In this document: positions 50,759-59,489 of the stretch, one piece after another
Numbering within the stretch: position 1 is the stretch's first letter
Layout: the number at the start of each line of letters is the position of its first letter
Origin: JAAYTL01 sp031460505
GTDB taxonomy: Bacteria; Bacillota; Clostridia; Tissierellales; Tissierellaceae
Length of the DNA stretch: 64,000 bases
Direction: 5' to 3'
Assembly: GCA_031460505.1 (NCBI GenBank)
Contig: JAVKTT010000001.1
Span: 372,001 to 436,000 of the forward strand
Made by a program: the position numbers and the translations under genes
The notes under the pieces: model-generated
What the model was told of the DNA's origin: nothing
Databases searched by the model: none
Seen by the model: only the letters and a program-made list of their open reading frames with translations

Positions 50759-51892
50759 CTATAAGCTTGGTATAGCCTTAATTAATTCTCTTAGAAGATT
50801 TAGTCTAGGTTCTACTGTATCTATTTCTAGATATTCATTGATACCATGACTATCTCCACCTACCGGACCCATACCATCTATAGTAGGAACTCCTAAAGCT
50901 GCTGTGAAATTAGCATCTGAACCTCCACCTGTGAAAACCCATTGAATATCTATTCCTAAATTCTCACCTAGTTCATTCACTTTATTGTATAGCACTTCCG
51001 CCTCTTTTGTTGGATTCATAGGCGGACGATATCCAATTCTTTTTACATTTACCTTTATACCTTCAGTAAAAGGATTTCCTAATAATTCTTTAAATTTATT
51101 TTCTACTCTTTCTAGTTCTGTAGGGATTTTAAACCTCAAATCAACTTCCGCTTCAGCCTTAGCTGCAACAACATTAGCTTTAGTTCCTCCAGACACTATA
51201 CCGACATTTACGGTAGTCTCTCTTTCATAATCAGTTAATTTATGAAGTTCAACAATCCAATTACCTAGTTCATTTATAGCACTAATTCCATCCTGAGGAT
51301 TAACACCTGAATGCGCTGCTACGCCATTAAACTCAATAGCAAACTTAGCAAGTCCTTTTCTTCCATTTACCAAAGCACCATTTTTTCTAGCTGGTTCTAA
51401 AACTAGAACAATTTTACTTTTCTTCGCAATTTCTTCGATTAATGGTCTAGAAGCTTTTGAACTAATCTCCTCATCACTATTATGCAATATGCAAATTGAT
51501 GGCATTTCATTTGGAGTTTCATTTAATTGTTCCATAGCATAATAAATAGATAATAATGATGCTTTCATATCAACAACACCAGGACCATATGCCCTGTTTC
51601 CTTCTATCTTAAATGGTCTTTCCGCTGCTGTACCTTGAGGAAATACAGTATCCATATGACCTATCATTAATACGTCAAATTCATCTGTATCTTTATTTTT
51701 AATTTCTAGACATGGTCCCACACTTTGATCAAGATCATGTAGTTTAGTTATCCATCCAAGATTGTCATATTTTTCTTTTAAGAAATTTGCTATAACGTTT
51801 ACCCCTTCTGGATACTCACTACCACTATCTTGATTAACCATCGTTTCTAATTCTTCAATGTATTTTTCTAAGTCAAAATTATATTTATTCAT
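50759..51892 (-). CDS. M20-family metallopeptidase (carboxypeptidase G2-like)
   Basis: 377-residue two-zinc peptidase. Metal and catalytic motifs: LMIGHMDTVFPQGTAAERPF near residue 78, GPGVVDMKASLLSIYY near residue 109, HNSDEEISSKASRPLIEE with the catalytic Glu pair near residue 146, LEPARKNGALVNGRKG near residue 170, and TGGGSDANFTAALGVPTIDG near residue 330. Resembles glutamate carboxypeptidase-like M20 enzymes which cleave C-terminal acidic residues. In one operon with a DcuC-type carrier and IclR regulator, which favours an acidic N-acyl or peptide substrate (inferred). Confidence 0.87.
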   Translation of the reverse strand: MNKYNFDLEKYIEELETMVNQDSGSEYPEGVNVIANFLKEKYDNLGWITKLHDLDQSVGPCLEIKNKDTDEFDVLMIGHMDTVFPQGTAAERPFKIEGNRAYGPGVVDMKASLLSIYYAMEQLNETPNEMPSICILHNSDEEISSKASRPLIEEIAKKSKIVLVLEPARKNGALVNGRKGLAKFAIEFNGVAAHSGVNPQDGISAINELGNWIVELHKLTDYERETTVNVGIVSGGTKANVVAAKAEAEVDLRFKIPTELERVENKFKELLGNPFTEGIKVNVKRIGYRPPMNPTKEAEVLYNKVNELGENLGIDIQWVFTGGGSDANFTAALGVPTIDGMGPVGGDSHGINEYLEIDTVEPRLNLLRELIKAIPSL

Positions 51893-51928
51893 CTAGCCCC
51901 TCCTTTAAAAACCATACTTCTTATAATT

Positions 51929-53293
51929 TTATAAGAATATAAATGTACCAACTAGTGTAAGTATTAATCCTACAAGCATTGGTATTGCAGTTCTTTTTAC
52001 AACTTTAAATGGATCAAGATTAGCTACACCTGCTACAGCTACTATAACAGCAGTTATTGGAGATATACTTCTTGCAATACCAGCTGCAAATTGCATTGGT
52101 AGTAGAATTTTTATTGCATTAATTCCTACAGCTGCTGCAGTATCTGGCGCTAGTGCTGCAAAGGCAAAGAACGGAGCATTTCCTGAACCCATTACAATTG
52201 CAGTAACTGATATTATAGCTGTCATTATAATAATCATTATGTTTGCTCCCAATCCAGCTGATTGAGCACCACTTATTATTGCATCAATTGCCCCAACACT
52301 TGTTAATCCATTAGCAAATGTTTCACCAGCAACTATAAGTGTAACTACTGTTGCAAACTGTTTACCCATGCCATCAAAGAATACTTGAATACTACCAATG
52401 ACCTCTTTTGTACCCTTATATCTTATAACTTCAAGCAATAACGCTATAGCTACAGAAATTAACATAGCAGTTATAACATCCATTTTTATAGAACTAATTA
52501 AAAGACTACTAAATGTTAATATTAAGAAAAGTGGTAATAACGGTAATAAAGCGTAAATTTTAGGTACATTTTCACTAGATTCTTCTCCTGCAGTTGATAT
52601 AACTGCATCACTTGGATCAAAACCTTCTTTTTTATCATAATGTTTTTGTACTAAATAATGTGAAATTGCGATTCCAGCGGCAACTAGAAGACCTACAGGT
52701 ATTTGTTGTTGTGTGAAATAAAGAGATACATCTACTCCACCAGTTGTAGCAGCTAAGTTAGCATTACCTGAGGCAGGTCCTAAGTCTAAACAGGACGCTG
52801 TACCTATCATAGCAGTTGCTGCTATTGGACTTACACCTGCACCAACTAGTATTGGATACATCGTTACCATTAGAAGCACTCCAAGACCGGATGCACTTGG
52901 TATAAATATGTTTAATAATTGTCCAATTAAGTATCCTACTGCTAATATGATATATGGTGAATTTAATTTCTTAATAGGTGCTATTGTAATTTTAACTAGA
53001 GCTCTACTTGCGCCTATGTGTTCCATATATTTAGCAAATCCAGCTACAGCCATAATAGTTAAACCAAGACCACTAGCCCTACTAGAAAAGTTATTTTTTA
53101 TCCATTCAAAAAGATCAAACCACACAAATCCTGTAGATTTGTCCTCTGCAATGATTGGTGCAAAATTGAAAATAATTGCGCATGCCATCAAAATAAGACC
53201 ACCAGTGAACAAAACTGTTTGAGCTTTATAGCCTTTAAAAATATAATAGCCAACGAATACAGTTACAATAATACCAATTAGTAAACCTAACAT
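51929..53293 (-). CDS. DcuC-type C4-dicarboxylate carrier
   Basis: 454-residue membrane protein with about twelve hydrophobic segments, DcuC family. Conserved blocks are FAKYMEHIGASRALVKI, NIFIPSASGLGVLLMVTMYP, GTASCLDLGPASGNANLAAT near residue 165 and VMGSGNAPFFAFAALAPD near residue 370. DcuC proteins move succinate, fumarate, aspartate or malate under anaerobic conditions. Lies between the IclR regulator and an M20 peptidase in one operon. The specific acid is unknown; a link to the malate/aspartate genes nearby is plausible. Confidence 0.87.
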   Translation of the reverse strand: MLGLLIGIIVTVFVGYYIFKGYKAQTVLFTGGLILMACAIIFNFAPIIAEDKSTGFVWFDLFEWIKNNFSSRASGLGLTIMAVAGFAKYMEHIGASRALVKITIAPIKKLNSPYIILAVGYLIGQLLNIFIPSASGLGVLLMVTMYPILVGAGVSPIAATAMIGTASCLDLGPASGNANLAATTGGVDVSLYFTQQQIPVGLLVAAGIAISHYLVQKHYDKKEGFDPSDAVISTAGEESSENVPKIYALLPLLPLFLILTFSSLLISSIKMDVITAMLISVAIALLLEVIRYKGTKEVIGSIQVFFDGMGKQFATVVTLIVAGETFANGLTSVGAIDAIISGAQSAGLGANIMIIIMTAIISVTAIVMGSGNAPFFAFAALAPDTAAAVGINAIKILLPMQFAAGIARSISPITAVIVAVAGVANLDPFKVVKRTAIPMLVGLILTLVGTFIFL

Positions 53294-53343
53294 ATGAAAT
53301 TCCTCCTTTAAAGTTTGTTCTTATTTAATTAAAACTTTTTAAA

Positions 53344-54096
53344 TTAATTTGGATTGTACCCTAGTTTTAATGAGATTTCATTAGCACCATTGATAACTAA
53401 ACCAATCCAATTATCAACCTTTTTCTTAGTAAATCTTTCCTTTGGACCAGCTAAACATAGACAAGACCATACGTCACCATTTTGATCATAAATAGGTGCA
53501 GAAATTCCAAATGATCCTTCTCTATTCTCTTCATCACTTATAGCATAGCCCCTACTTCTAATAATTTCATATTCCAACAATAACTCTTCTTGATCCACAA
53601 TAGTATTTTGAGTGTTTTTAGTTAACTCTGTTTGACTAAGAATTTCCCTAATTCTTTCCTCATTATGGTAAGCACCTAATAACTTACCTATTGCACCAGC
53701 ATTTAGAGGATACATTCTACCAATTCGATTTTCAAGCCTAATGCTTATTGGGCCTTCTATTTTATAAGCTAAAATAGCATCATCGCCCTCTCTAATACCT
53801 ATGGATACGGTTTCCTCAGTCATATAAGACATGGCCTTTAATACTGGTTCTGCTACTTGAAGAATAACTTTTCTCTCACCATACACTGTCCCCAACCTAT
53901 AAAGGGCAGGACCAACCGAGTATTTTTTAGTTGATTGATTTTGGACAACAAATCCTCCTTGGACTAACAATTTGAGTGTTTTGAAAACTCCGCTTTTCTC
54001 ATACCCAATTTCATCTGCTAACTCAGTTACACCAAGTTCATAAGGCGCTTCCCCTAGCCTTTTTAATAGCCACATTACTTTCTCAGTATTGCTCAA
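53344..54096 (-). CDS. IclR-family transcriptional regulator
   Basis: 250-residue regulator. Winged helix at residues about 1-65 (NTEKVMWLLKRLGEAPYELG, DEIGYEKSGVFKTLKLLVQG), then an IclR effector domain with VLKAMSYMTEETVSIGIREG and GYAISDEENREGSFGISAPI near residue 190. I choose a TTG start at 54096, which follows a perfect AAGGAGGT; a TTG 17 codons upstream would leave a leader of only about five bases from the promoter and has no ribosome site. First gene of IclR-DcuC-M20. Confidence 0.87.
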   Translation of the reverse strand: MSNTEKVMWLLKRLGEAPYELGVTELADEIGYEKSGVFKTLKLLVQGGFVVQNQSTKKYSVGPALYRLGTVYGERKVILQVAEPVLKAMSYMTEETVSIGIREGDDAILAYKIEGPISIRLENRIGRMYPLNAGAIGKLLGAYHNEERIREILSQTELTKNTQNTIVDQEELLLEYEIIRSRGYAISDEENREGSFGISAPIYDQNGDVWSCLCLAGPKERFTKKKVDNWIGLVINGANEISLKLGYNPN

Positions 54097-54158
54097 TTTT
54101 CCACCTCCTTTGTTTCCCACTAGGAAACGCTGTTGCCCCAATTTCAATAACTAGATAT

Positions 54159-54191
54159 AGTATATATTATCTTGTCAAATCTTGTCAAATA
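54159..54191 (-). promoter_or_regulatory. Promoter of the IclR operon with tandem repeat over -35
   Basis: Minus-strand TTGACA (54183-54188), 18-base spacer and TATACT (54159-54164). A 10-base unit TTTGACAAGA is repeated in tandem (about 54171-54190), so two TTGACA hexamers lie ten bases apart. Could be a regulator site or a promoter duplicated by slippage. Confidence 0.65.
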
Positions 54192-54274
54192 GAATATTCT
54201 TAATATTTTGGTACTAGTCTAGTATATTAATTGTACAAGTAAGGTATACAACTATTTTTTATCATATAATATAA

Positions 54275-54300
54275 AAACGAGCTTTTCGATAAGCTCGTTT
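54275..54300 (-). terminator. Intrinsic terminator after the AbgA-like gene
   Basis: Perfect 10-base arms AAACGAGCTT / AAGCTCGTTT, 6-base loop; minus strand continues TTATATTATATG after the T-rich end. Confidence 0.87.
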
Positions 54301-54335
54301 ATATGTTATATATGTTTAAATTCAATACAAAAATC

Positions 54336-55649
54336 TTATTCAGCTTTACCTAATAACTTATATGCACCACCAGAGAATATCTTAACACCGTTTAGTAGTA
54401 CTTTTTCATCGAAATTATATTTTATACCATGTCCTACCCCAGTGATAGGAGTCAGCAAACGAATAAAACTTGCTATACCACCATTGTTTTGAACCTTATT
54501 CATCATATAAGATACATCTTCACTGCCTGTTAGCTTCATTCTTTTTTCTTTAGTTGGTTTTAGCCCCAATTCAATAGCAACAGTATTAATGTATTCTATC
54601 ATTTCTACATCAGATTCTAGCGAGTATGCTTCTCCTACTTTTTTTATTTCACATTCAACTCCATGCATTTCTGCTGCACTATTAAGTATTCGTTCAGCAT
54701 AGTTCTTTACAAATGTATTTATTTCAGTTGTTTCTCCTCTTGTCTCAATCAATAATTTTGCATGGTCTGCCACTATATTTCTACCAGTACCACCATTTGC
54801 AACACCAACGTGACATCTAGTACTACCATCACTATGTCTAGGTATCCCATTTAAATTTAAAATAGCTGTTGCCATTGATAACAAAGCATTATTACCATCT
54901 TGAGGTGCACCACTAGCATGCGATGCCTTGCCGCGATAAATTGCATCTATTTTTGTTGTCGCTAAAGAACCTCCTGAACCTGGAAAAAGATCAAACTCTT
55001 CTCTACCCTTATTAGGAGTAATATGGGAGGCAAGAAAATACTTAGTATTGTCAAGATGACCTTTTTCAACTATTGACTTTCCTCCTCTTACTCCCTCTTC
55101 TGCAGGTTGGAAAATCAGTTTTATTGTTCCGTTTAATCGATCTTTAATCTCATATAGGGTTCTTGCTACTCCTAATCCTATAGTTGCATGTCCATCATGA
55201 CCACATGCATGCATTGAACCATGATTTACAGAAACAAAACCCTCTTTTCTAGGAAAACTATCTTCTCCATCATATTCAATTAGTGGTAAGGCGTCTATAT
55301 CAAATCTCATAGCTAGCTCTGGTCCATCTCCACATCTAAGTATTCCTATTACTCCTGTTTTTCCATCCTTCATTAACTTAGCGTACTCTTCATCAGCACC
55401 ATTTTTTAAAGCATCTTCATATGCTTTAACCAACTCATCTTGTGATGGTAAACCCATTCTACTATCTAAATCACAAACATCTTCACCTATAATAACTTCA
55501 TCAAAACCAATCTTTTTTAATTCTGATGCAATGATACTTGATGTTCTAATTTCTTTCCACCCAGTTTCAGGATACTTATGAAAATCCCTTCTCGTATCTA
55601 CTAAATAATCCTCTAATGCATCAACTATTGTACTAATTTTCTTATACAT
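54336..55649 (-). CDS. M20-family amidohydrolase, aminobenzoyl-glutamate hydrolase (AbgA)-like
   Basis: 437-residue M20D-type hydrolase. Features: RRDFHKYPETGWKEIRTSSI near residue 20, MRFDIDALPL, HACGHDGHATIGLGVARTLY near residue 160 with the metal Cys-Gly-His motif, FQPAEEGVRGGKSIVEKG near residue 190 with the catalytic Glu pair, and TGSEDVSYMMNKVQ near residue 375. The insertion between residues about 60 and 110 and total length fit AbgA. The ATG at 55649 follows AAGGAG. Third gene after the aldo/keto reductase and D-aminoacylase; likely frees an amino acid from an N-acyl or N-aroyl conjugate. Confidence 0.85.
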   Translation of the reverse strand: MYKKISTIVDALEDYLVDTRRDFHKYPETGWKEIRTSSIIASELKKIGFDEVIIGEDVCDLDSRMGLPSQDELVKAYEDALKNGADEEYAKLMKDGKTGVIGILRCGDGPELAMRFDIDALPLIEYDGEDSFPRKEGFVSVNHGSMHACGHDGHATIGLGVARTLYEIKDRLNGTIKLIFQPAEEGVRGGKSIVEKGHLDNTKYFLASHITPNKGREEFDLFPGSGGSLATTKIDAIYRGKASHASGAPQDGNNALLSMATAILNLNGIPRHSDGSTRCHVGVANGGTGRNIVADHAKLLIETRGETTEINTFVKNYAERILNSAAEMHGVECEIKKVGEAYSLESDVEMIEYINTVAIELGLKPTKEKRMKLTGSEDVSYMMNKVQNNGGIASFIRLLTPITGVGHGIKYNFDEKVLLNGVKIFSGGAYKLLGKAE

Positions 55650-55710
55650 GTCATACGTCTCCTTTTGTAATAAATATTGTGTAACCATAATCAATTATAA
55701 TTTATAAATT

Positions 55711-57309
55711 TTATGGTTTTAAAGCCTCTCCTAATTTTTCTAATTTCAATACATTGTCTGAAACTGCTACTTTCCCATTAACAATAACATATTTTATCCC
55801 ACTTGGCTTATTTGTGGCGGACAAATATGTAGAATTGTCTTTAATTAAGTCTTTATCAAATATTGTTATATCAGCTTTAAAGCCTTTCTGTAAAATTCCT
55901 CTATCATTAATACCTAAAATCTCTTTATTTAGCCCTGTCATTTTATATACAGCTTTTTGTATAGACATCAATTGCTTATCTCTAACCATTTCTAAAAACC
56001 TTGGGAATGTACCAAAATTTCTAGGATGTGGATTATAGCCAAGGATATTTTTATCAGTTGTCAATGAATATCCATCGCTACCAACTGAAACATAATCTGA
56101 TTTCATAATATTTACAATATCATCCTCACAAATTGAGAAGTATATTGCCCTTGCAGATCCCCGCGTCTTTATCAAAACATCTCTTACAATTTCAAAAGGC
56201 GATACTCCTTCAGATTCAGCTATCTCTAATAAACGCTTTCCTTCATAGTTTGGAAACTCACCAAAGGTATTTGTTATAAGGACAGCATTAGTTCCACCTC
56301 TATTTTCCACTTCTTGAAGGATATCATCAATTAATTTTTTTGATGAATTTTTTAATCTTTCAACTAATGAATCATTACCTCCATCCTTAGCCCATTTAGG
56401 TGCTAAGGCAGCTAAAGAGGTGGCTGTTGCCTCATACGGATATTGATCACATTGGACATCGATTCCTCTTTCCCTGGCATCTTCTATCAGTTTAAGCAAC
56501 TCACTAGATCTTCCCCATTGACTTTTTCCTACTAACTTTAGATGAGAGATTTGTAATCTTACTCCACTTTCCTCTGCAATATTCAACATCTCTTCTACAG
56601 ATTCGAACACTTTGTTAGCTTCATTTCTCATGTGGACAGATAATATTCTATTTCTTCTTTTCAATACTTTGGAAAGCTCAACTAATTCATGTCTCTTACT
56701 AAAAATCCCTGGAGGATAAATTAGACCCAATGACATTCCGAAAGCACCTTGTTTAAGTAGTTCATCTAATATTCTGGACATCTCTTCTAATTCTGTTTTA
56801 TTTGGATCCCTATCGTCAAAACCTATTACATTAGCCCTTAATGTTCCATGTCCAACAAGTGCTCCAATATTTGTATAGCTCCCACGATTTGATAGATGCT
56901 CGAAATATGAGTCTAAATCATTCCAAGGAAATGTGTTTCCTGGATACTTTATCTCCGTCATTCTATTAAATTGTGTTGTATAAGATGCTACATTGATATC
57001 TTTAGTAGGAAAAGTAGATATACCACAATTTCCTACAATCTCAGAAGTTACACCTTGTAATATTTTGCTATCAGCAGTTGTAAAAGCATCGTTAGATACA
57101 TCTGAATGAGTATGAATGTCTATAAACCCTGGTGCGACGATTAATCCCTCTGCATCAATTATTTGATCATAAGCTCGATTATCATTTTTAGTTACTTTAT
57201 TTTTTGAAGCAACACTGATTATAGTACTTCCTTCAATAACAACATCTCCTACGAAAGGTTCTGAATTTGTTCCATCAACTACTAATCCATTGGTAATTTT
57301 TATAGACAT
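55711..57309 (-). CDS. N-acyl-D-amino-acid deacylase (D-aminoacylase)
   Basis: 532-residue zinc amidohydrolase that hydrolyses N-acyl-D-amino acids (or N-terminal D-residues of peptides). Family pattern: KITNGLVVDGTNSEPFVGDV, APGFIDIHTHSDVSNDAF near residue 62, LQGVTSEIVGNCGISTFPT near residue 85 with the metal Cys, VGHGTLRANVIGFDDRDP, LSVHMRNEANKVFESVEE near residue 220, LQISHLKLVGKSQWGRS, and VSVGSDGYSLTTDK near residue 405. Middle gene of aldo/keto reductase-deacylase-AbgA. Confidence 0.92.
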   Translation of the reverse strand: MSIKITNGLVVDGTNSEPFVGDVVIEGSTIISVASKNKVTKNDNRAYDQIIDAEGLIVAPGFIDIHTHSDVSNDAFTTADSKILQGVTSEIVGNCGISTFPTKDINVASYTTQFNRMTEIKYPGNTFPWNDLDSYFEHLSNRGSYTNIGALVGHGTLRANVIGFDDRDPNKTELEEMSRILDELLKQGAFGMSLGLIYPPGIFSKRHELVELSKVLKRRNRILSVHMRNEANKVFESVEEMLNIAEESGVRLQISHLKLVGKSQWGRSSELLKLIEDARERGIDVQCDQYPYEATATSLAALAPKWAKDGGNDSLVERLKNSSKKLIDDILQEVENRGGTNAVLITNTFGEFPNYEGKRLLEIAESEGVSPFEIVRDVLIKTRGSARAIYFSICEDDIVNIMKSDYVSVGSDGYSLTTDKNILGYNPHPRNFGTFPRFLEMVRDKQLMSIQKAVYKMTGLNKEILGINDRGILQKGFKADITIFDKDLIKDNSTYLSATNKPSGIKYVIVNGKVAVSDNVLKLEKLGEALKP

Positions 57310-57349
57310 ACTCTTACCCCCTTAAAGTATTCGCTTTGCACTTATAACT

Positions 57350-58360
57350 TTATCCCAAATTGCTCTCCACTCTTTTTAACATTTCTATTATAGGTAGATT
57401 ATATGGACATCTCGGTTCACATTCTCCACATTCTATACATTCTGATGCACGTATACTTGTTGATTTATATCTTGATAATGCCCAATCTTGAAGATTGTAT
57501 CTTGTATAATATCCTTCTAATACAAATAAACTTGGAATGTCTATACCTACAGTACAAGGAGCACAATATCCACATCTTCTGCAGAACTCTTCCCCAAGGG
57601 TAGCTGATTCTTTACTTAGCTCTTCTCTTTCTTCATCAGTTAGTGGTCTTCTATCATTACCTGCTCTAGTGTTTTCTCTTACTTGTTCTACTGAATCCAT
57701 GCCAGGTATTGCTGTTGTTACATCATCATTTTCTAATATAAATCTTAAGCACAACTCTCCCTTTGGAATAGCTCCCCCTGCTAAAGGCTTCATAACGATA
57801 ACTCCAACATTATTCTCCTTTGCCTTTCTAAATACTGGAGCCCCTTGTTGCTCAACTGGATTATATGGGTATTGGATTGTGCTAAATTCATCAGTATCTA
57901 ATGCTATATCTAATAAATCAACACTGTGACTAGTTATACCAATTTCCTTTATAATTCCTTTAGCTTGTAACTCTTTTGCTGCTTTTAATGCACCGTTTTC
58001 TCCCATTACTATATCTAAATCTTCTTTTGTTCTTATGTTATGGAACTGAAATAAATCTAAATAGTCAGTTCTCAAATTATTTAGACTTGTATGTATTTCT
58101 TCTAGAACTCCATCATAGGTTCTTGCCATAGATTTTGTTGCTAAGATAAACTTATCTCTTCCTACTTTTTCTATAGCATATCCTAAAAGTTTTTCACTTT
58201 CCATATATCCTCTAGCAGTATCAATAAAATTGATACCGTTTTCATAAGCCTCTTTAACGATTTCATAAGCAGTATCCTCATCAACTCTTTGAATTGGAAT
58301 TCCACCAAGTCCAACAACTGAAATTTCAAATCCTGTTCTACCTAGTATCCTTTTTTCCAT
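57350..58360 (-). CDS. Aldo/keto reductase with C-terminal 2[4Fe-4S] ferredoxin-like domain
   Basis: 336-residue fusion. Residues about 1-265 are an aldo/keto reductase barrel with VVGLGGIPIQRVDEDTA, FIDTARGYMESEKLLGYAIE (catalytic Asp and Tyr), ILATKSMARTYDGVLEEIH and FQFHNIRTKEDL; residues about 270-330 hold two cysteine clusters, CRRCGYCAPCTVGIDIPS and CIECGECEPRCPYNLPI, for iron-sulphur clusters. Such proteins are common in anaerobes with unknown substrates and may couple to ferredoxin. ATG at 58360 follows AAAGGTGGG. First gene of the deacylase operon; an extended -10 TGTTATAAT (58404-58409) lies upstream. Confidence 0.88.
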   Translation of the reverse strand: MEKRILGRTGFEISVVGLGGIPIQRVDEDTAYEIVKEAYENGINFIDTARGYMESEKLLGYAIEKVGRDKFILATKSMARTYDGVLEEIHTSLNNLRTDYLDLFQFHNIRTKEDLDIVMGENGALKAAKELQAKGIIKEIGITSHSVDLLDIALDTDEFSTIQYPYNPVEQQGAPVFRKAKENNVGVIVMKPLAGGAIPKGELCLRFILENDDVTTAIPGMDSVEQVRENTRAGNDRRPLTDEEREELSKESATLGEEFCRRCGYCAPCTVGIDIPSLFVLEGYYTRYNLQDWALSRYKSTSIRASECIECGECEPRCPYNLPIIEMLKRVESNLG

Positions 58361-58403
58361 TATATTTCCCACCTTTATTGAATAATTTAAACTATATGAA
58401 TAC

Positions 58404-58412
58404 ATTATAACA
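58404..58412 (-). promoter_or_regulatory. Extended -10 promoter of the aldo/keto reductase/deacylase operon
   Basis: Minus-strand TGTTATAAT with a perfect TATAAT at 58404-58409; the -35 region falls in the T run of the opp terminator and is poor, so the extended -10 TG carries the promoter. Confidence 0.5.
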
Positions 58413-58423
58413 GACTAGGTAAA

Positions 58424-58477
58424 TAAAAAAAAGAGCACAACAATCATGCCCTTAATTGGGAGGCATGGAAACCTCCC
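58424..58477 (-). terminator. Terminator region after oppF
   Basis: On the minus strand a GGGAGG / CCTCCC hairpin (58458-58477) is followed by AGGGCA / TGCTCT (58432-58452, one G-U pair) and then eight T residues (58424-58431). The second stem plus T run is a standard intrinsic terminator. Confidence 0.8.
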
Positions 58478-58509
58478 CTAAAATGAACAGAATTTTGCGT
58501 CCCTTTTGT

Positions 58510-59475
58510 TCAAATATTGAGTTCCTCTACCCTATGACAAGCTACAAAATGGTCTTCCATTACTTCTCTAAACTGTGGTGTTACTTCTCTGCACTTATCA
58601 ACTGCATACTTACATCTTTCCACGAATCTACATCCATCTCTAGGATTTATTGGACTAGGGACATCTCCCTCCAACATAATCCTATGTCTATTTTTCTGAA
58701 TCTCTGGATCAGGAATTGGTATGGCTGACAATAGAGCCTTTGTATAAGGATGTAATGGATTTAGATACAGCTCTTCTGATTTAGCCTGTTCCATCATATG
58801 ACCTAAATACATAACTCCAACCCTATCAGAAATATACCTAACCATGGATAAATCATGTGCAATAAATAGATAAGTTAAGCCTAATTTATCCTGTAAATCC
58901 TTCAACAGATTTACAACTTGAGCTTGAATAGATACATCAAGAGCAGAAATTGGTTCATCACACACTATAAATTTCGGGTTTAATGCCAATGCTCTGGCAA
59001 TACCAATCCTTTGTCTTTGACCTCCAGAGAATTCATGGGGAAAGCGCATTGAATGTTCTTCATTTAATCCAACAAGTTCTAATAATTCAATAATTCGCTT
59101 CCTTTTATCTATTTTACTTTCAAATACTTTGTGGATATCTAGGGGTTCACCTACAATTTCTTCCACATTCATTCTAGGATTTAAGGATGCATAGGGATCT
59201 TGAAAAATAATTTGGAAGTTCTTACGTATTACCTGCATTTCTTTATTGGATAACCCATAAATATTCTTACAATCATATATCATCTCTCCATCTGTTGGTT
59301 CATAAAGCCTTACTATAGTTCTGCCAACAGTAGATTTGCCACAACCAGATTCACCTACCAGCCCAAATGTTTCTCCCGGATAAATGTCAAAGCTAATGCC
59401 ATCAACAGCTTTTAAAACTCCTTCCCCTACATAAAAATACTTTTTCAAATTCCTTACACTTATCAAAGGCTCCAT
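58510..59475 (-). CDS. oppF: Oligopeptide ABC transporter ATP-binding protein OppF
   Basis: 321-residue ATPase of the peptide importer. Walker A GESGCGKSTVGRTIVRLYEP, QIIFQDPYASLNPRMNVEEI, signature FSGGQRQRIGIARALAL, Walker B FIVCDEPISALDVSIQAQ, and the C-terminal oligopeptide-type extension with the cysteine set DGCRFVERCKYAVDKCRE near residue 285, often binding an Fe-S cluster. Last gene of oppABCDF. Confidence 0.92.
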   Translation of the reverse strand: MEPLISVRNLKKYFYVGEGVLKAVDGISFDIYPGETFGLVGESGCGKSTVGRTIVRLYEPTDGEMIYDCKNIYGLSNKEMQVIRKNFQIIFQDPYASLNPRMNVEEIVGEPLDIHKVFESKIDKRKRIIELLELVGLNEEHSMRFPHEFSGGQRQRIGIARALALNPKFIVCDEPISALDVSIQAQVVNLLKDLQDKLGLTYLFIAHDLSMVRYISDRVGVMYLGHMMEQAKSEELYLNPLHPYTKALLSAIPIPDPEIQKNRHRIMLEGDVPSPINPRDGCRFVERCKYAVDKCREVTPQFREVMEDHFVACHRVEELNI

Positions 59476-59489
59476 TAATCATCAACTCC

